This document shows positions 56,554-64,000 of a stretch of DNA of 64,000 bases, in pieces (within the stretch, counting starts at the first letter, position 1; every line of letters begins with the position of its first letter). The translations under genes and the position numbers were made by a program. This DNA is from Taklimakanibacter sp050251035. GTDB taxonomy: Bacteria > Pseudomonadota > Alphaproteobacteria > Rhizobiales > Aestuariivirgaceae. The notes beneath the pieces were generated by a model. The model searched no databases. It was not told where the DNA came from and saw only the letters and a list, made by a program, of their open reading frames with translations. The stretch lies in assembly GCA_050251035.1 (NCBI GenBank), contig JBFWNN010000002.1:62001-126000 (forward strand), in the 5' to 3' direction.

Positions 56554-56973
56554 ATGCTTTCCCCGGCGGAGATGGACCGTAAGCTCGACGAGCATTTCGG
56601 CTTCGAGGCGCGCGACGACGTGGAAGGCGTGCTCGCGACGCTGGCGCCCGATGCCGTGCATGACGTCGTCGGCTGGCCGACCGGCCCGTCCTATGGCCGC
56701 GCCGAGGCCCGGATCTTCTACGAGCGCCTCTTCGCCGATCTTTCCGAAAGCCGCGTCCACAGCCTGAAGCGGCTTTACGGCGAGAATTTCGTGGTCGACG
56801 AATCGCTCTGGAACGGCCGGGCGCATGGCCGGCCGTTCGGTCTGGAAGGGCGCGACCGGCCGCTCGAGTTCCGCCTGCTTCACATCGTCGAATTCACCGG
56901 CGACGGCGACATCGGCCGGGAGAATGTGTGGATAGATTTCGCCGCCATAATGCGGCAATTGCCGCAGGCGTGA
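56554..56973 (+). CDS. SnoaL-like/NTF2-fold protein of unknown function
   Basis: A 139-residue protein with the pattern of SnoaL-type NTF2 folds: an opening helix with 'LDEHFGFEARDDVEGVLATLAPDAVHDVVG', a 'GRAEARIFYERLF' helix, and paired strands ending 'RENVWIDFAAIMRQL'. Such proteins are polyketide cyclases, dehydratases or ligand-binding proteins; the active His/Asp pair could be H46/D47 or others and cannot be assigned. GAAGGA lies before the ATG. The stop overlaps the TetR start (TGATG), so regulator and this protein are translated together. Confidence 0.7.
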   Translation: MLSPAEMDRKLDEHFGFEARDDVEGVLATLAPDAVHDVVGWPTGPSYGRAEARIFYERLFADLSESRVHSLKRLYGENFVVDESLWNGRAHGRPFGLEGRDRPLEFRLLHIVEFTGDGDIGRENVWIDFAAIMRQLPQA

Positions 56974-57596
56974 TGCCGATGGACGGCGAAAGCTCAGGTC
57001 GCGCCAATCAGCGGCGGCGGACGCGCAAGGATCTGCTGCGGGCCGCGGCGCGCCTCATGAAGCAGGGAAAGACTCCGGGCTTCGAAGAGATCGCCGACGA
57101 GGCCATGGTGTCGCGCGCCACCGCCTATCGCTATTTCCCCGGCGTCGAGGCGCTGCTCGTCGAGGCTTCGCTCGACATCGCCGTGCCGGATGCCGAGGCG
57201 CTGTTCCGCCATACCTCGTCACCCGATCCGGTCGAGCGGCTCAACATCGTCGAAACGATGTTCCACGACATGATCGTCGCCAATGAGCCTTCGCTTCGCA
57301 TGATGCTGGTGCATTCGCTGCAACGGATCATCAAGGGCGGCGAGGAGAGCGACATCCCGCCGCGCCAGAATCGTCGCAGTCCCCTGATCGAAGCGGCGCT
57401 CAGGCCCGGACGGAGCGAATTCGATCCCGCCGCCCTCAAGCTCCTGCCCAAGGCGCTGGCGCTCGTCATCGGGACCGAAGGGTTCGTCGTGTGCAAGGAC
57501 GTCCTGCAGACCAGCGATGCGGAAGCGCGCAAGGTCAAGCAATGGGCCATCCGGGCGCTGGTGGACGCCGCCAGGACGCCGCGGCGAAAGACTTGA
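56973..57596 (+). CDS. TetR-family transcriptional regulator
   Basis: A 207-residue TetR protein. The helix-turn-helix lies at about 12-58 ('RRRTRKDLLRAAARLMKQGKTPGFEEIADEAMVSRATAYRYFPGVEALLVEA' region). The ligand domain is unclassified. The ATG at 56973 overlaps the preceding stop; the in-frame ATG at 56928 would place it within the SnoaL-like gene. The dyad between the promoter elements at 56498-56513 is its likely operator, making it autoregulatory. The cytochrome gene follows after 25 bp. Confidence 0.87.
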   Translation: MPMDGESSGRANQRRRTRKDLLRAAARLMKQGKTPGFEEIADEAMVSRATAYRYFPGVEALLVEASLDIAVPDAEALFRHTSSPDPVERLNIVETMFHDMIVANEPSLRMMLVHSLQRIIKGGEESDIPPRQNRRSPLIEAALRPGRSEFDPAALKLLPKALALVIGTEGFVVCKDVLQTSDAEARKVKQWAIRALVDAARTPRRKT

Positions 57597-57621
57597 ACGC
57601 AATCACCTGAACGGAGCGATC

Positions 57622-58116
57622 ATGCGAAAATCACTGCTTGCCGTTGCGAGCCTCTTGGCTTTTGTCTGTGGCGATGCCGCGTTCGCGGCGGACGACCCGC
57701 TCAGCCGCGGCGAATATCTCGCCACCATCATGGATTGCGCCGGATGCCATACGACCGGGGTGTTTTTCGGCAAGCCCGATCCCGAACGCTACCTCGCCGG
57801 CTCGGAAGTGGGCTTCCAGGTTCCAGGCCTCGGTATCTTCTATCCGCCCAATCTGACGCCCGATCGCGAGACCGGGATCGGCTCCTGGAGCGCCGACGAC
57901 ATCGTCAAGGCGGTGCGCACCGGCGAGCGTCCCGATGGGCGTATCCTCGCGCCGGTGATGCCTTATGGCCATTATGGCAAGCTGACCGACGCCGATGCCC
58001 AGGCGCTCGCTTTCTATCTCAAGAGCCTGAAGCCCGTGCGGCACCAGGTTCCGGCCATCACCGGCGATACGGAAAAGCCCACGGCGCCTTATCTGACGAT
58101 CGTCATTCCCAAATAG
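57622..58116 (+). CDS. Exported monohaem cytochrome c
   Basis: A 164-residue protein with a signal peptide ('LLAVASLLAFVCGDAAFAADD'). The haem site is 'MDCAGCHTTGVF' and the probable axial Met lies in 'LAPVMPYGHYGKLTDADAQALAFYLKSL'. 'PPNLTPDRETGIGSWSADDIVKAVRTG' is typical of the gluconate/alcohol dehydrogenase cytochrome-type domain (Cytochrome_C class I, single haem). It probably receives electrons from a periplasmic dehydrogenase, perhaps the molybdenum hydroxylase pair at 58863-61518. The ATG at 57622 is chosen because the longer frame reads back into the TetR gene. Confidence 0.88.
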   Translation: MRKSLLAVASLLAFVCGDAAFAADDPLSRGEYLATIMDCAGCHTTGVFFGKPDPERYLAGSEVGFQVPGLGIFYPPNLTPDRETGIGSWSADDIVKAVRTGERPDGRILAPVMPYGHYGKLTDADAQALAFYLKSLKPVRHQVPAITGDTEKPTAPYLTIVIPK

Positions 58117-58183
58117 GCCGTCCAGCAAGGACTCGCATGCCAGCGCACGCTTTCTCGCTGCCCGCTCTTCCTTCGCGCCTATG

Positions 58184-58573
58184 CTAATCGGCGGCAGCCG
58201 GCAGCGATTTCAGATAAGCGATGATCGATTTGCGCTGGCCCTCATTGGGCACGCCGATCATCATCGTCGTCCCGGGCACCGCCTTGCGCGGATTGGCGAG
58301 GAAGCTATCGAGCGTCGTCTCGTCCCAGACGATCTGGGCATTCTGCAATGCACGGGAATAACGTGCGCCCTCCACGCTGCCGGCGCGGCGGCCGATGATC
58401 CGATCGAGATGCGGCCCGGCCTTGTTCTGCCCGGCCGCAAGCGCGTGACAGGCCGCGCAGCGCTGACGGAATTGACGCTCACCGTCGCTTGTCTCCTGCG
58501 CGGCCACCGTGGCGTTCTCGCCAACCATGACGGCAAGGATGAAAGCGAACGCCGCGGCCGATCTCTGACTCAT
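58184..58573 (-). CDS. Cytochrome c2/c550-like exported cytochrome
   Basis: A 129-residue cytochrome with signal peptide 'FAFILAVMVGENATVAAQ'. Haem binding is 'QRCAACHALAAGQNKAGPHLDRIIGRRAG', and the axial Met follows in 'AVPGTTMMIGVPNEGQRKSIIAYLKSL'. This is the standard mitochondrial-type class I cytochrome found in alphaproteobacteria. It is divergent from the molybdenum hydroxylase genes over 289 bp and convergent with the cytochrome at 57622. It could be the soluble carrier between these dehydrogenases and a terminal oxidase. Confidence 0.9.
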   Translation of the reverse strand: MSQRSAAAFAFILAVMVGENATVAAQETSDGERQFRQRCAACHALAAGQNKAGPHLDRIIGRRAGSVEGARYSRALQNAQIVWDETTLDSFLANPRKAVPGTTMMIGVPNEGQRKSIIAYLKSLPAAAD

Positions 58574-58862
58574 TCAACATCTCCGATAAATTCGATCAAC
58601 AATTCTCTCCCGCCATGCAAGCAGGCTCGCATGCGCAAGCGCGTCCCGGTCCGTAAGTAGACGGGCGCCGACGGCGGACTTAGGGCACGCCGACTGAAAA
58701 TTGTATCAAGCTGTGTCAGCCGGCCCATTGGCGACAAGCCGAGACAAATTGGGGCCGCGCTGGCCAAGATTCCGCGACAGGTCGTTCCTAGCTTCAAGCC
58801 CTCAGCGCAAGCGTGCTTGCGTCACCGTCCGGCTTGGCACCCATCATCTCAGGAGACCCCGA

Positions 58863-59333
58863 ATGGCCCGACTCACCATCAATGGCACCATCCGCGACAT
58901 CGACGTCGATCCCGACACGCCGCTCCTCTGGGTCCTGCGCGAGCAGGCCGGACTCACCGGCACGAAATATGGCTGCGGCATCGCGCAATGCGGCTCCTGC
59001 ACCGTGCATATCGACGGCGTGGCGACGCGCTCCTGCGCGACGCCCGTGAGCGCGGTCGCGCCGGAGCAGAAGATCGTGACCATCGAAGGACTCTCGCCCG
59101 ACGGATCGCATCCGGTGCAGAAGGCCTGGGCGACCCTCGATGTGCCGCAATGCGGCTATTGCCAGACCGGCATGATCATGGCTGCGGCATCGCTCATCGC
59201 CCAGAACTCCAATCCCAGCGACGCCGACATCGATGCCGAGATGACCAACATCTGCCGATGCGGCACCTACAACCGCGTGCGCGCTGCGATCAAGCTCGCC
59301 GCGTCCGGCACCACGCCTGCGACCAACGGCTGA
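58863..59333 (+). CDS. Molybdenum hydroxylase [2Fe-2S] subunit (IorA-like)
   Basis: A 156-residue small subunit. The ferredoxin-type cluster uses 'CGIAQCGSCTVHIDGVATRSC', and the second cluster, in the helical domain, uses 'CGYCQTGM' and 'CRCGTYNRV'. It starts at ATG 58863 after CAGGAGACC. The small size and direct pairing with a large exported molybdopterin subunit match isoquinoline-1-oxidoreductase and periplasmic aldehyde dehydrogenases. It has no signal peptide and would be carried across the membrane with the Tat-tagged large subunit. The gene ends 13 bp before the large-subunit gene. Confidence 0.92.
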   Translation: MARLTINGTIRDIDVDPDTPLLWVLREQAGLTGTKYGCGIAQCGSCTVHIDGVATRSCATPVSAVAPEQKIVTIEGLSPDGSHPVQKAWATLDVPQCGYCQTGMIMAAASLIAQNSNPSDADIDAEMTNICRCGTYNRVRAAIKLAASGTTPATNG

Positions 59334-59346
59334 GGAGGAGACGCAT

Positions 59347-61518
59347 ATGAACATGATCGCAACCGTTTCGCGGCGCCGTTTCATCGTCGGCTCCGTCGCC
59401 GCCATGGGCGGACTGGCTCTCGGCTTTCACGTGCCCTTGCCCCAATCGGCACGCGCGGCCGCGCCCGTTGTCCCTGAGATCAATGCCTGGGTGGTCATCC
59501 GGCCGGACGACACGGTGATCATCCGCATCGCGCGCTCGGAGATGGGCCAGGGAACGCTGACCGGCCTCGCCCAGCTCGTGGCCGAGGAGCTCGAATGCGA
59601 CTGGTCGAAGGTCACCACCGAATATCCGACCCCCGGCGCCAATCTGGCGCGCGAGCGCATCTGGGGCAGCTTCTCGACCGGCGGCAGCCGCGGCATCCGC
59701 GAGTCGCATGACTATGTGCGCCAGGGCGGCGCCGCGGCGCGCATGATGCTGATCCAGGCCGCCGCGGCCGAATGGAGCGCCCCGGCCGCGGAATGCGCGG
59801 TCAGCAAAGGCGTCATCACCCATCGGGCCAGTGGCCGCAGCACGACCTATGGCAAGGTCGCCGAAGCCGCGGCGAAACTGACGCCTCCCACCGATGTCCG
59901 CCTCAAGGACCCGAAGGACTGGACCATCGCCGGCAAGCCGCTGCCGCGACTCGACACGGCCGACAAGCTCACCGGCAAGCAGATCTATGGCATCGACCTC
60001 ACTCAGCCCAACATGGTGAATGCCGCGATCAAGGCCTGTCCGGTCTTCGGCGGCAAGGTCAGGAGCTTCGATGCGGCGGCGGTCACCGGCATGCCCGGCG
60101 TGCGCAAGGTGCTCCAGGTCGACGAGACCGCCGTCGCCGTCGTCGCCGACACCTGGTGGCGCGCCAAGACGGCGCTCGATGCGCTGCCGGTCGTCTGGGA
60201 CGAAGGACCCAACAAGGACCTCACCAGCGCCGGGATCGCCGAGATGCTGGCGGAAGGACTGGAGGCCGGCGAGGCTTTCGTCGGCAATGCGAATGGCGAT
60301 GCGCGGACGGCGCTCGCGGGGCCGGGCAAGAAAGTGACGGCGGTCTATGCCTTCCCCTATCAGAACCACGCCACCATGGAGCCGATGAATGCGACGGCGC
60401 TCTACACGCCGGAGCGCTGCGAGGTGTGGGTGCCGACGCAGAACGGCGAAGGCAGCCTGGCGGCGGCGGCGGAAGCGGCGGGCCTGCCGCCGCAACAATG
60501 CGACGTCCACAAGATCCATCTGGGCGGCGGCTTCGGCCGGCGCGGCGCCTTCCAGGATTATGTGCGCCAGGCCGTGCTGATCGCCAAGGAGATGCCGGGC
60601 ATACCGGTCAAGCTCATCTGGTCGCGTGAGGAGGACATGCTGCATGGCGCCTATCATCCGACGACGCAATGCAAGCTCACCGGGGTCCTCGATGCGGACG
60701 GCAATCTGACGGCGCTGCATATGCGCCTGTCGGGCCAGTCGATCCTCGCATCCGTCAGGCCCGACGGCATGCAGAGCGGCAAGGACCCGGTCGTCTTCCA
60801 GGGGCTCAACGCTTCGGGCCCCGAGAACGAATTCGGCTATTCGGTCGCCCATCTCCTGATCGACCACGCGATGCGCAACCCGCCGGTACCGCCGGGCTTC
60901 TGGCGCGGCGTCAATCTCAATCAGAACGCCATCTATGTCGAATGCTTCATGGACGAGCTCGCTCATGCGGCAGGACAGGATCCGCTCGCCTTCCGGCGCA
61001 AGCTCATGGCGCGGCATCCGAAGCATCTCGCCGTTCTCGAGGCGGCAGCCCTGGGTATCGGCTGGGACAAGCCGCCGGCGCAGGGCCGGCATCGCGGCCT
61101 CGCCCAGATCATGGGCTTCGGCAGCTATGTCGCCGCGGCGGCGGAGGTCTCGGTGAACGACGGCCAGCTCAAGATCCACCGCATCGTGGCGGCCACCGAT
61201 CCGGGGCATGTGGTCAATCCGGCGCAGGTGGAGCGGCAGGTCGAAGGCTCCTTCGTCTATGGCCTCTCCGCCGCGCTCTATGGCGAATGTGTCGTCGCCC
61301 AGGGACGCATGGAGCAGGAGAACTTCGACACTTATGAAGTGATGCGCATGGCCGAGATGCCCGAGGTCGAGACGATCATTATGCCCTCGGGCGGCTTCTG
61401 GGGCGGGGTGGGCGAGCCCACCATCGCGGTCGCGGCGCCGGCCGTGCTCAATGCGGTCTTCGCCGCCACCGGCAAGCGCATCCGCATGCTGCCGCTCAAG
61501 AACCACAGCCTCGCCTGA
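59347..61518 (+). CDS. Molybdenum hydroxylase large subunit, periplasmic (IorB-like)
   Basis: A 723-residue subunit with a Tat signal ('SRRRFIVGSVAAMGGLALG'). Molybdopterin cytosine dinucleotide-binding regions include 'ARSEMGQGTLTGLAQLVAEEL', 'WGSFSTGGSRGIRESHDYVRQGGAAAR', 'HLGGGFGRRGAFQDYVRQ' and 'SYVAAAAEVS'. The catalytic Glu is in 'GVGEPTIAVAAPAVLNA' near the C-terminus. The order fits isoquinoline-1-oxidoreductase and related periplasmic aldehyde oxidases that hand electrons to cytochromes c. A cytochrome c gene follows 11 bp later. The substrate is not predictable. Confidence 0.9.
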   Translation: MNMIATVSRRRFIVGSVAAMGGLALGFHVPLPQSARAAAPVVPEINAWVVIRPDDTVIIRIARSEMGQGTLTGLAQLVAEELECDWSKVTTEYPTPGANLARERIWGSFSTGGSRGIRESHDYVRQGGAAARMMLIQAAAAEWSAPAAECAVSKGVITHRASGRSTTYGKVAEAAAKLTPPTDVRLKDPKDWTIAGKPLPRLDTADKLTGKQIYGIDLTQPNMVNAAIKACPVFGGKVRSFDAAAVTGMPGVRKVLQVDETAVAVVADTWWRAKTALDALPVVWDEGPNKDLTSAGIAEMLAEGLEAGEAFVGNANGDARTALAGPGKKVTAVYAFPYQNHATMEPMNATALYTPERCEVWVPTQNGEGSLAAAAEAAGLPPQQCDVHKIHLGGGFGRRGAFQDYVRQAVLIAKEMPGIPVKLIWSREEDMLHGAYHPTTQCKLTGVLDADGNLTALHMRLSGQSILASVRPDGMQSGKDPVVFQGLNASGPENEFGYSVAHLLIDHAMRNPPVPPGFWRGVNLNQNAIYVECFMDELAHAAGQDPLAFRRKLMARHPKHLAVLEAAALGIGWDKPPAQGRHRGLAQIMGFGSYVAAAAEVSVNDGQLKIHRIVAATDPGHVVNPAQVERQVEGSFVYGLSAALYGECVVAQGRMEQENFDTYEVMRMAEMPEVETIIMPSGGFWGGVGEPTIAVAAPAVLNAVFAATGKRIRMLPLKNHSLA

Positions 61519-61529
61519 GGCGTGACCAC

Positions 61530-61856
61530 ATGCCAGGTCGCAACAGCGCAAGATCCCCCGCCGGGCAGACCATGCTCGTGCTCCTTGCGCTGCTGGCGGG
61601 CCCGGGACAGGCGGCCGCACAGACCTCCGCTGCCGCCTGTTCCGGTTGCCATGCGCCGCGATCGGACGGGCCGATCCCGAGTCTCGCGGGACGGCCCGCG
61701 GCGGAGATTGTCGCCGCGATGGCCGCCTTTCGCTCAGGCGAGCGCGCCGCGACGGTGATGGACCGCATCGCAAAAGGGTATTCCGATGAAGAGATCCGCG
61801 TCATCGCCGACTGGTATGAAGCGCATCAGGGGTCCGAGCCGCAGGGCGATCCTTGA
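61530..61856 (+). CDS. Small cytochrome c (FccA/SoxE-like or partner of the molybdenum enzyme)
   Basis: A 108-residue cytochrome with signal sequence 'LVLLALLAGPGQAAAQ' and haem motif 'ACSGCHAPRSDGPIPSLAG'. The tail 'MDRIAKGYSDEEIRVIADWYEAHQ' is typical of single-haem flavocytochrome c sulphide dehydrogenase cytochrome subunits, whose Met lies near 'MDRIAKGY'. It overlaps the following FccB-like flavoprotein gene by 71 bp, supporting partnership with it. It also directly follows the molybdenum hydroxylase, so a second role is possible. Confidence 0.85.
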   Translation: MPGRNSARSPAGQTMLVLLALLAGPGQAAAQTSAAACSGCHAPRSDGPIPSLAGRPAAEIVAAMAAFRSGERAATVMDRIAKGYSDEEIRVIADWYEAHQGSEPQGDP

Positions 61857-63093
61857 GGGCGCCGCAGCCGCTATCGTCACGCTCGCCGCACCGCCCGCGC
61901 TCGGCCAAGCGTCGCAGCGCATCGTGGTCATCGGCGGCGGCTTCGCCGGCGCCACTTGCGCCCGCGGTTTGAAGCAGGCCGCGCCCGGCCTCGCCGTCAC
62001 ATTGATCGAGCCGAACAGCCGCTTCACCGCCTGCCCGTTCAGCAATGGCGTCATCGCCGGACTGCGCCCGATCGATGCGCAATATTTCGGTTATGAGGGC
62101 GTGCGCAAATCCGGAGTCGAGATCGTCGAGCAGATCGTCATCGCGATCGATGCCGAGGCGCGCCGGGTGCGGCTCGCCGACGGCCAAAGCCTCGACTATG
62201 AGCGCGTCGTGCTGGCGCCCGGCATCGATCTCAGATTCGACGCGCTGCCGGGTTACGACCAGCCGGCGGCCGAGATCATGCCGCATGCCTGGAAGGCCGG
62301 TCAGCAGACCGTTCTCCTCCGCCGCCAGCTCGGGGCGATGGCGGATGGCGGCGTTGTGGTCATGTCGGCGCCGACCAATCCCTTCCGCTGCCCGCCTGGC
62401 CCCTATGAACGGGCAAGCCTCATCGCGCATTACCTCAAGACGAAGAAGCCGCGCTCCAAGCTCATCCTGCTCGACGCCAAGGACGCCTATTCCAAGCAGA
62501 AGCTGTTCGAGGCGGCCTAGCGCCGGCTCTATCCCGGCCTCATCGAATGGGTGCCGCTCTCGGCCGGCGGCCGGGTCACCGAGGTCGATCCCACAAACAA
62601 GACGCTCATCACCGAATTCGGCAGCCACCGCGCCGACGTCGCCAATGTCATCCCGCCCCAGCGCGCCGGCGCCATCGCCGTCTCGGCCGGCGTCGCCGAC
62701 CAGACAGGATGGTGCCCCATCGATCCCGTCACTTTCGAATCGAAACTCCGACCGAATGTCCATGTGATCGGTGACGCCGCCATCGCCGGCGCCATGCCCA
62801 AATCCGCTTTCGCCGCCAATGCCCAGGCCAAGGTCTGCGCCCGGATGATCGCAAGCCTGATGCGCGGCGAGGAGGCGCATGAGGTGAAGCTCATCAACAC
62901 CTGCTACAGCCTGGTCGCCCCGGACTACGGCATCTCGGTCGCCGGCGTGTACAGCCCCAAGGACGGGCTCCTGGCCGAGATCAAGGGCGCGGGCGGGGTA
63001 AGCCCGCTCGACGCGCAGCCGTCGCAGCGCCAGGCCGAGTCCGTCTATGCCGAGGCCTGGTATCAAACCATCACCCGCGAGGTCTTCGGGTGA
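61786..63093 (+). pseudogene. FccB/SoxF-like sulphide dehydrogenase flavoprotein, interrupted by an in-frame TAG
   Basis: The frame encodes a flavocytochrome c sulphide dehydrogenase flavoprotein in two parts: 61786-62517 and 62521-63093. A TAG codon at 62518-62520 is the only break; there is no frameshift. A Tat-type signal ('SRRAILEG'), FAD motif 'VVIGGGFAGATCARGLKQ', the first redox Cys in 'TACPFSNGVIAG' and the second in 'INTCYSLVAPDYGISVAGVY' are intact on both sides, as is 'NVHVIGDAAIAGAMPKSAFAANAQAK'. Relatives usually have Trp before '..LYP..IEWV', so TGG to TAG is likely. AAGGG lies before ATG 61786. The full length would be 435 codons. Inactivation, suppression or sequencing error are possible. 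Confidence 0.85.
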
Positions 63094-63533
63094 GGCCCCT
63101 CGTCATGATGCCGCTCGTGCTCGGCCTCGCGGCAACGGCCGTGCCGGCGCAGGAGCTCATGCCGTACACCGTCGCGGACGACGCCATCCCCCTGCCGCTC
63201 ACCGCAGAGAAGGGCGATGCCGCGCGCGGCGAGGGCCTGGTGGCCAACCGCCAGGCGAGCCTGTGCCTGCTCTGCCATCAGGGACCTTTCCCCGAGCCCC
63301 ATGCCCAGGGCACGCTGGCGCCCGACCTTCGCGGCGTGGGCGCCCGGCTCTCGGAGGGACAGATCCGCCTGCGCGTCGTCGACATGCCGCGGCTCGATCC
63401 CTCCACCATCATGCCCGCCTATCACACCATCGCCGCGCATGACCGGGTCGGAGAGACCTGGCGCGGCAAGCCCATCCTCGCGGCGCAGGCGATCGAGGAC
63501 ATCGTCGCCTTCCTCGTCACGCTTCAGGAGTGA
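63090..63533 (+). CDS. soxX: SoxX-like cytochrome c
   Basis: A 147-residue exported cytochrome with signal peptide 'MMPLVLGLAATAVPAQE'. The single haem site is 'ASLCLLCHQGPFPEPHAQGTLAPDLRGVGARL' and the axial Met lies in 'TIMPAYH'. 'GEGLVANRQASLCLLCH' and 'PDLRGVGARLSEGQIRLRVVDM' are characteristic of SoxX, the monohaem subunit of the SoxAX thiosulphate-oxidising cytochrome. GTG 63090 overlaps the preceding stop. soxA would be expected beyond the window. Confidence 0.9.
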   Translation: MRPLVMMPLVLGLAATAVPAQELMPYTVADDAIPLPLTAEKGDAARGEGLVANRQASLCLLCHQGPFPEPHAQGTLAPDLRGVGARLSEGQIRLRVVDMPRLDPSTIMPAYHTIAAHDRVGETWRGKPILAAQAIEDIVAFLVTLQE

Positions 63534-63536
63534 GCC

Positions 63537-63938
63537 ATGGCGAGCGGCGATCAGGCCTCGGCACAACGCCTCACCCTCGCGCAAGCGATGCGCGACTTCG
63601 CGGGTGCGGCGGAGATCCGGAAGGGGCGGATCCAAATCGACATTCCGCCCCTGGTCGAGAACGGCAATGCCGTCGGGGTCACGGTGACGGTGGAGAGTCC
63701 CATGTCGGACAGCGATCATGTACGGCGCATTGCCCTTTTCAACGAGAAGAACCCGCAAGCGGGCGTCGCCGTCTTCCATCTCGGCCCCAGGGCAGGACAC
63801 GCAAAAGTGTCGACCCGCCTCCGTCTTGCCGCCTCGCAGAGCGTGGCCGCGGTCGCCGAGATGAGCGACGGCGTTTTCTGGTCGGGCGAGGCGAAGGTCA
63901 TCGTGACGCTCGCCGCCTGCGTGGAGGACCTCCTGTGA
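63537..63938 (+). CDS. soxY: SoxY-like sulphur carrier, atypical
   Basis: A 133-residue protein aligning with mature SoxY: 'GAAEIRKGRIQIDIPPLVENGNAVGVTVTVESPM' and 'TRLRLAASQSVAAVAEMSDGVFWSGEAKVIVTLAAC'. Two standard features are missing. There is no twin-arginine signal peptide, since the protein begins 'MASGDQASAQRLTL' and SoxX ends just 3 bp upstream. The C-terminal Gly-Gly-Cys-Gly-Gly arm that carries sulphur is replaced by 'LAACVEDLL'. The final Cys is kept but not on a free Gly arm. A GTGA overlap with soxZ follows. Export might depend on a signal on the partner. Confidence 0.82.
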   Translation: MASGDQASAQRLTLAQAMRDFAGAAEIRKGRIQIDIPPLVENGNAVGVTVTVESPMSDSDHVRRIALFNEKNPQAGVAVFHLGPRAGHAKVSTRLRLAASQSVAAVAEMSDGVFWSGEAKVIVTLAACVEDLL

Positions 63939-64000
63939 CGCGCGCCCTCCTCAACGTGCCCAGGGAAGCCCGCAAGGGCGAGATCATCGAGATCAAGGCG
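63935..64000 (+). CDS. soxZ: SoxZ, N-terminal fragment cut by the window end
   Basis: GTG at 63935 overlaps the soxY stop (GTGA) and opens 22 codons to the window end: 'TRALLNVPREARKGEIIEIK'. This is the typical beginning of SoxZ (a 'P..A..GE.IEIK' pattern), the partner of SoxY in the sulphur carrier. The rest is outside the window. Confidence 0.8.
   Translation, partial: MTRALLNVPREARKGEIIEIKA

Noticed and set aside
59290..61773. An 827-codon minus-strand frame across the molybdenum hydroxylase gene
   Set aside because: Antisense of a recognisable enzyme, with low-complexity His/Arg/Gly-rich translation and no ribosome site.
62518..62520. TAG as a pyrrolysine codon, tempting because of the methylamine theme
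   Set aside because: No pylS/pylT-type genes are visible, the host looks alphaproteobacterial, and relatives of the flavoprotein are expected to have Trp here, so a TGG to TAG change is simpler.

Overview
The window looks like chromosome from a high-GC alphaproteobacterium, probably Hyphomicrobiales (Rhizobiales). The reasons are the codon bias, many overlapping GTGA/ATGA gene junctions, a large load of ABC transporters, rhizobial-style palindromic intergenic repeats at 10574-10666 and 16077-16173, and gene families typical of that order. Species identity is inference. No tRNA, rRNA or CRISPR array was seen.

Layout. 1-363: C-terminus of RtcR. 394-5094: TorT/TorS/TorR-type TMAO sensing system. 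5258-9259: ProX/ProV/ProW-type (TmoXWV-like) quaternary amine/N-oxide transporter. 9297-10570: complete IS481-family element inserted in a REP-like repeat. 10623-12532: GntR regulator and enolase-superfamily enzyme. 12574-20593: short-chain amide operon with leader terminator, AmiC sensor, AmiR antiterminator, five ABC transporter genes and formamidase/acetamidase. 20651-21343: lone KdpE. 21865-26906: sugar ABC transporter with LacI regulator, bounded by a 34-bp direct repeat. 26922-29910: MdeB/AceE-like 2-oxoacid dehydrogenase E1 with divergent Lrp regulator. 29917-37591: N,N-dimethylformamidase operon with its own ABC transporter. 38058-41541: divergent response regulator, soluble hybrid kinase and cytoplasmic binding protein. 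41611-44662: sugar-acid dehydratase, L,D-transpeptidase and OmpA-like lipoprotein. 44682-52061: second quaternary-amine transporter with a CntA/GbcA-like Rieske oxygenase and reductase inside the operon, and a LysR regulator. 52070-56475: SARP-like regulator divergent from an MddA-like methyltransferase and a PLP decarboxylase. 56554-58573: SnoaL-like protein, TetR and two cytochromes c. 58863-64000: molybdenum hydroxylase pair, cytochrome c, FccB/SoxF-like flavoprotein split by an amber codon, SoxX, an atypical SoxY and the start of SoxZ.

Much of the window reads as a catabolic block for methylated and one-carbon nitrogen compounds: TMAO or betaine uptake, formamide/acetamide uptake and hydrolysis, dimethylformamide uptake and hydrolysis, and oxidative cleavage of a quaternary amine. 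Several operons join an uptake system, its enzyme and a ligand sensor. The most striking case is the dimethylformamidase operon. The small subunit of the enzyme is fused in frame to the C-terminus of the ABC permease, yet a strong internal Shine-Dalgarno and ATG could also release it as a free subunit. Its probable regulator is a cytoplasmic periplasmic-binding-protein homologue encoded in an overlapping operon with a membrane-free hybrid kinase and a LuxR-type regulator.

All functions are assigned from sequence recognition only; no database search was run.
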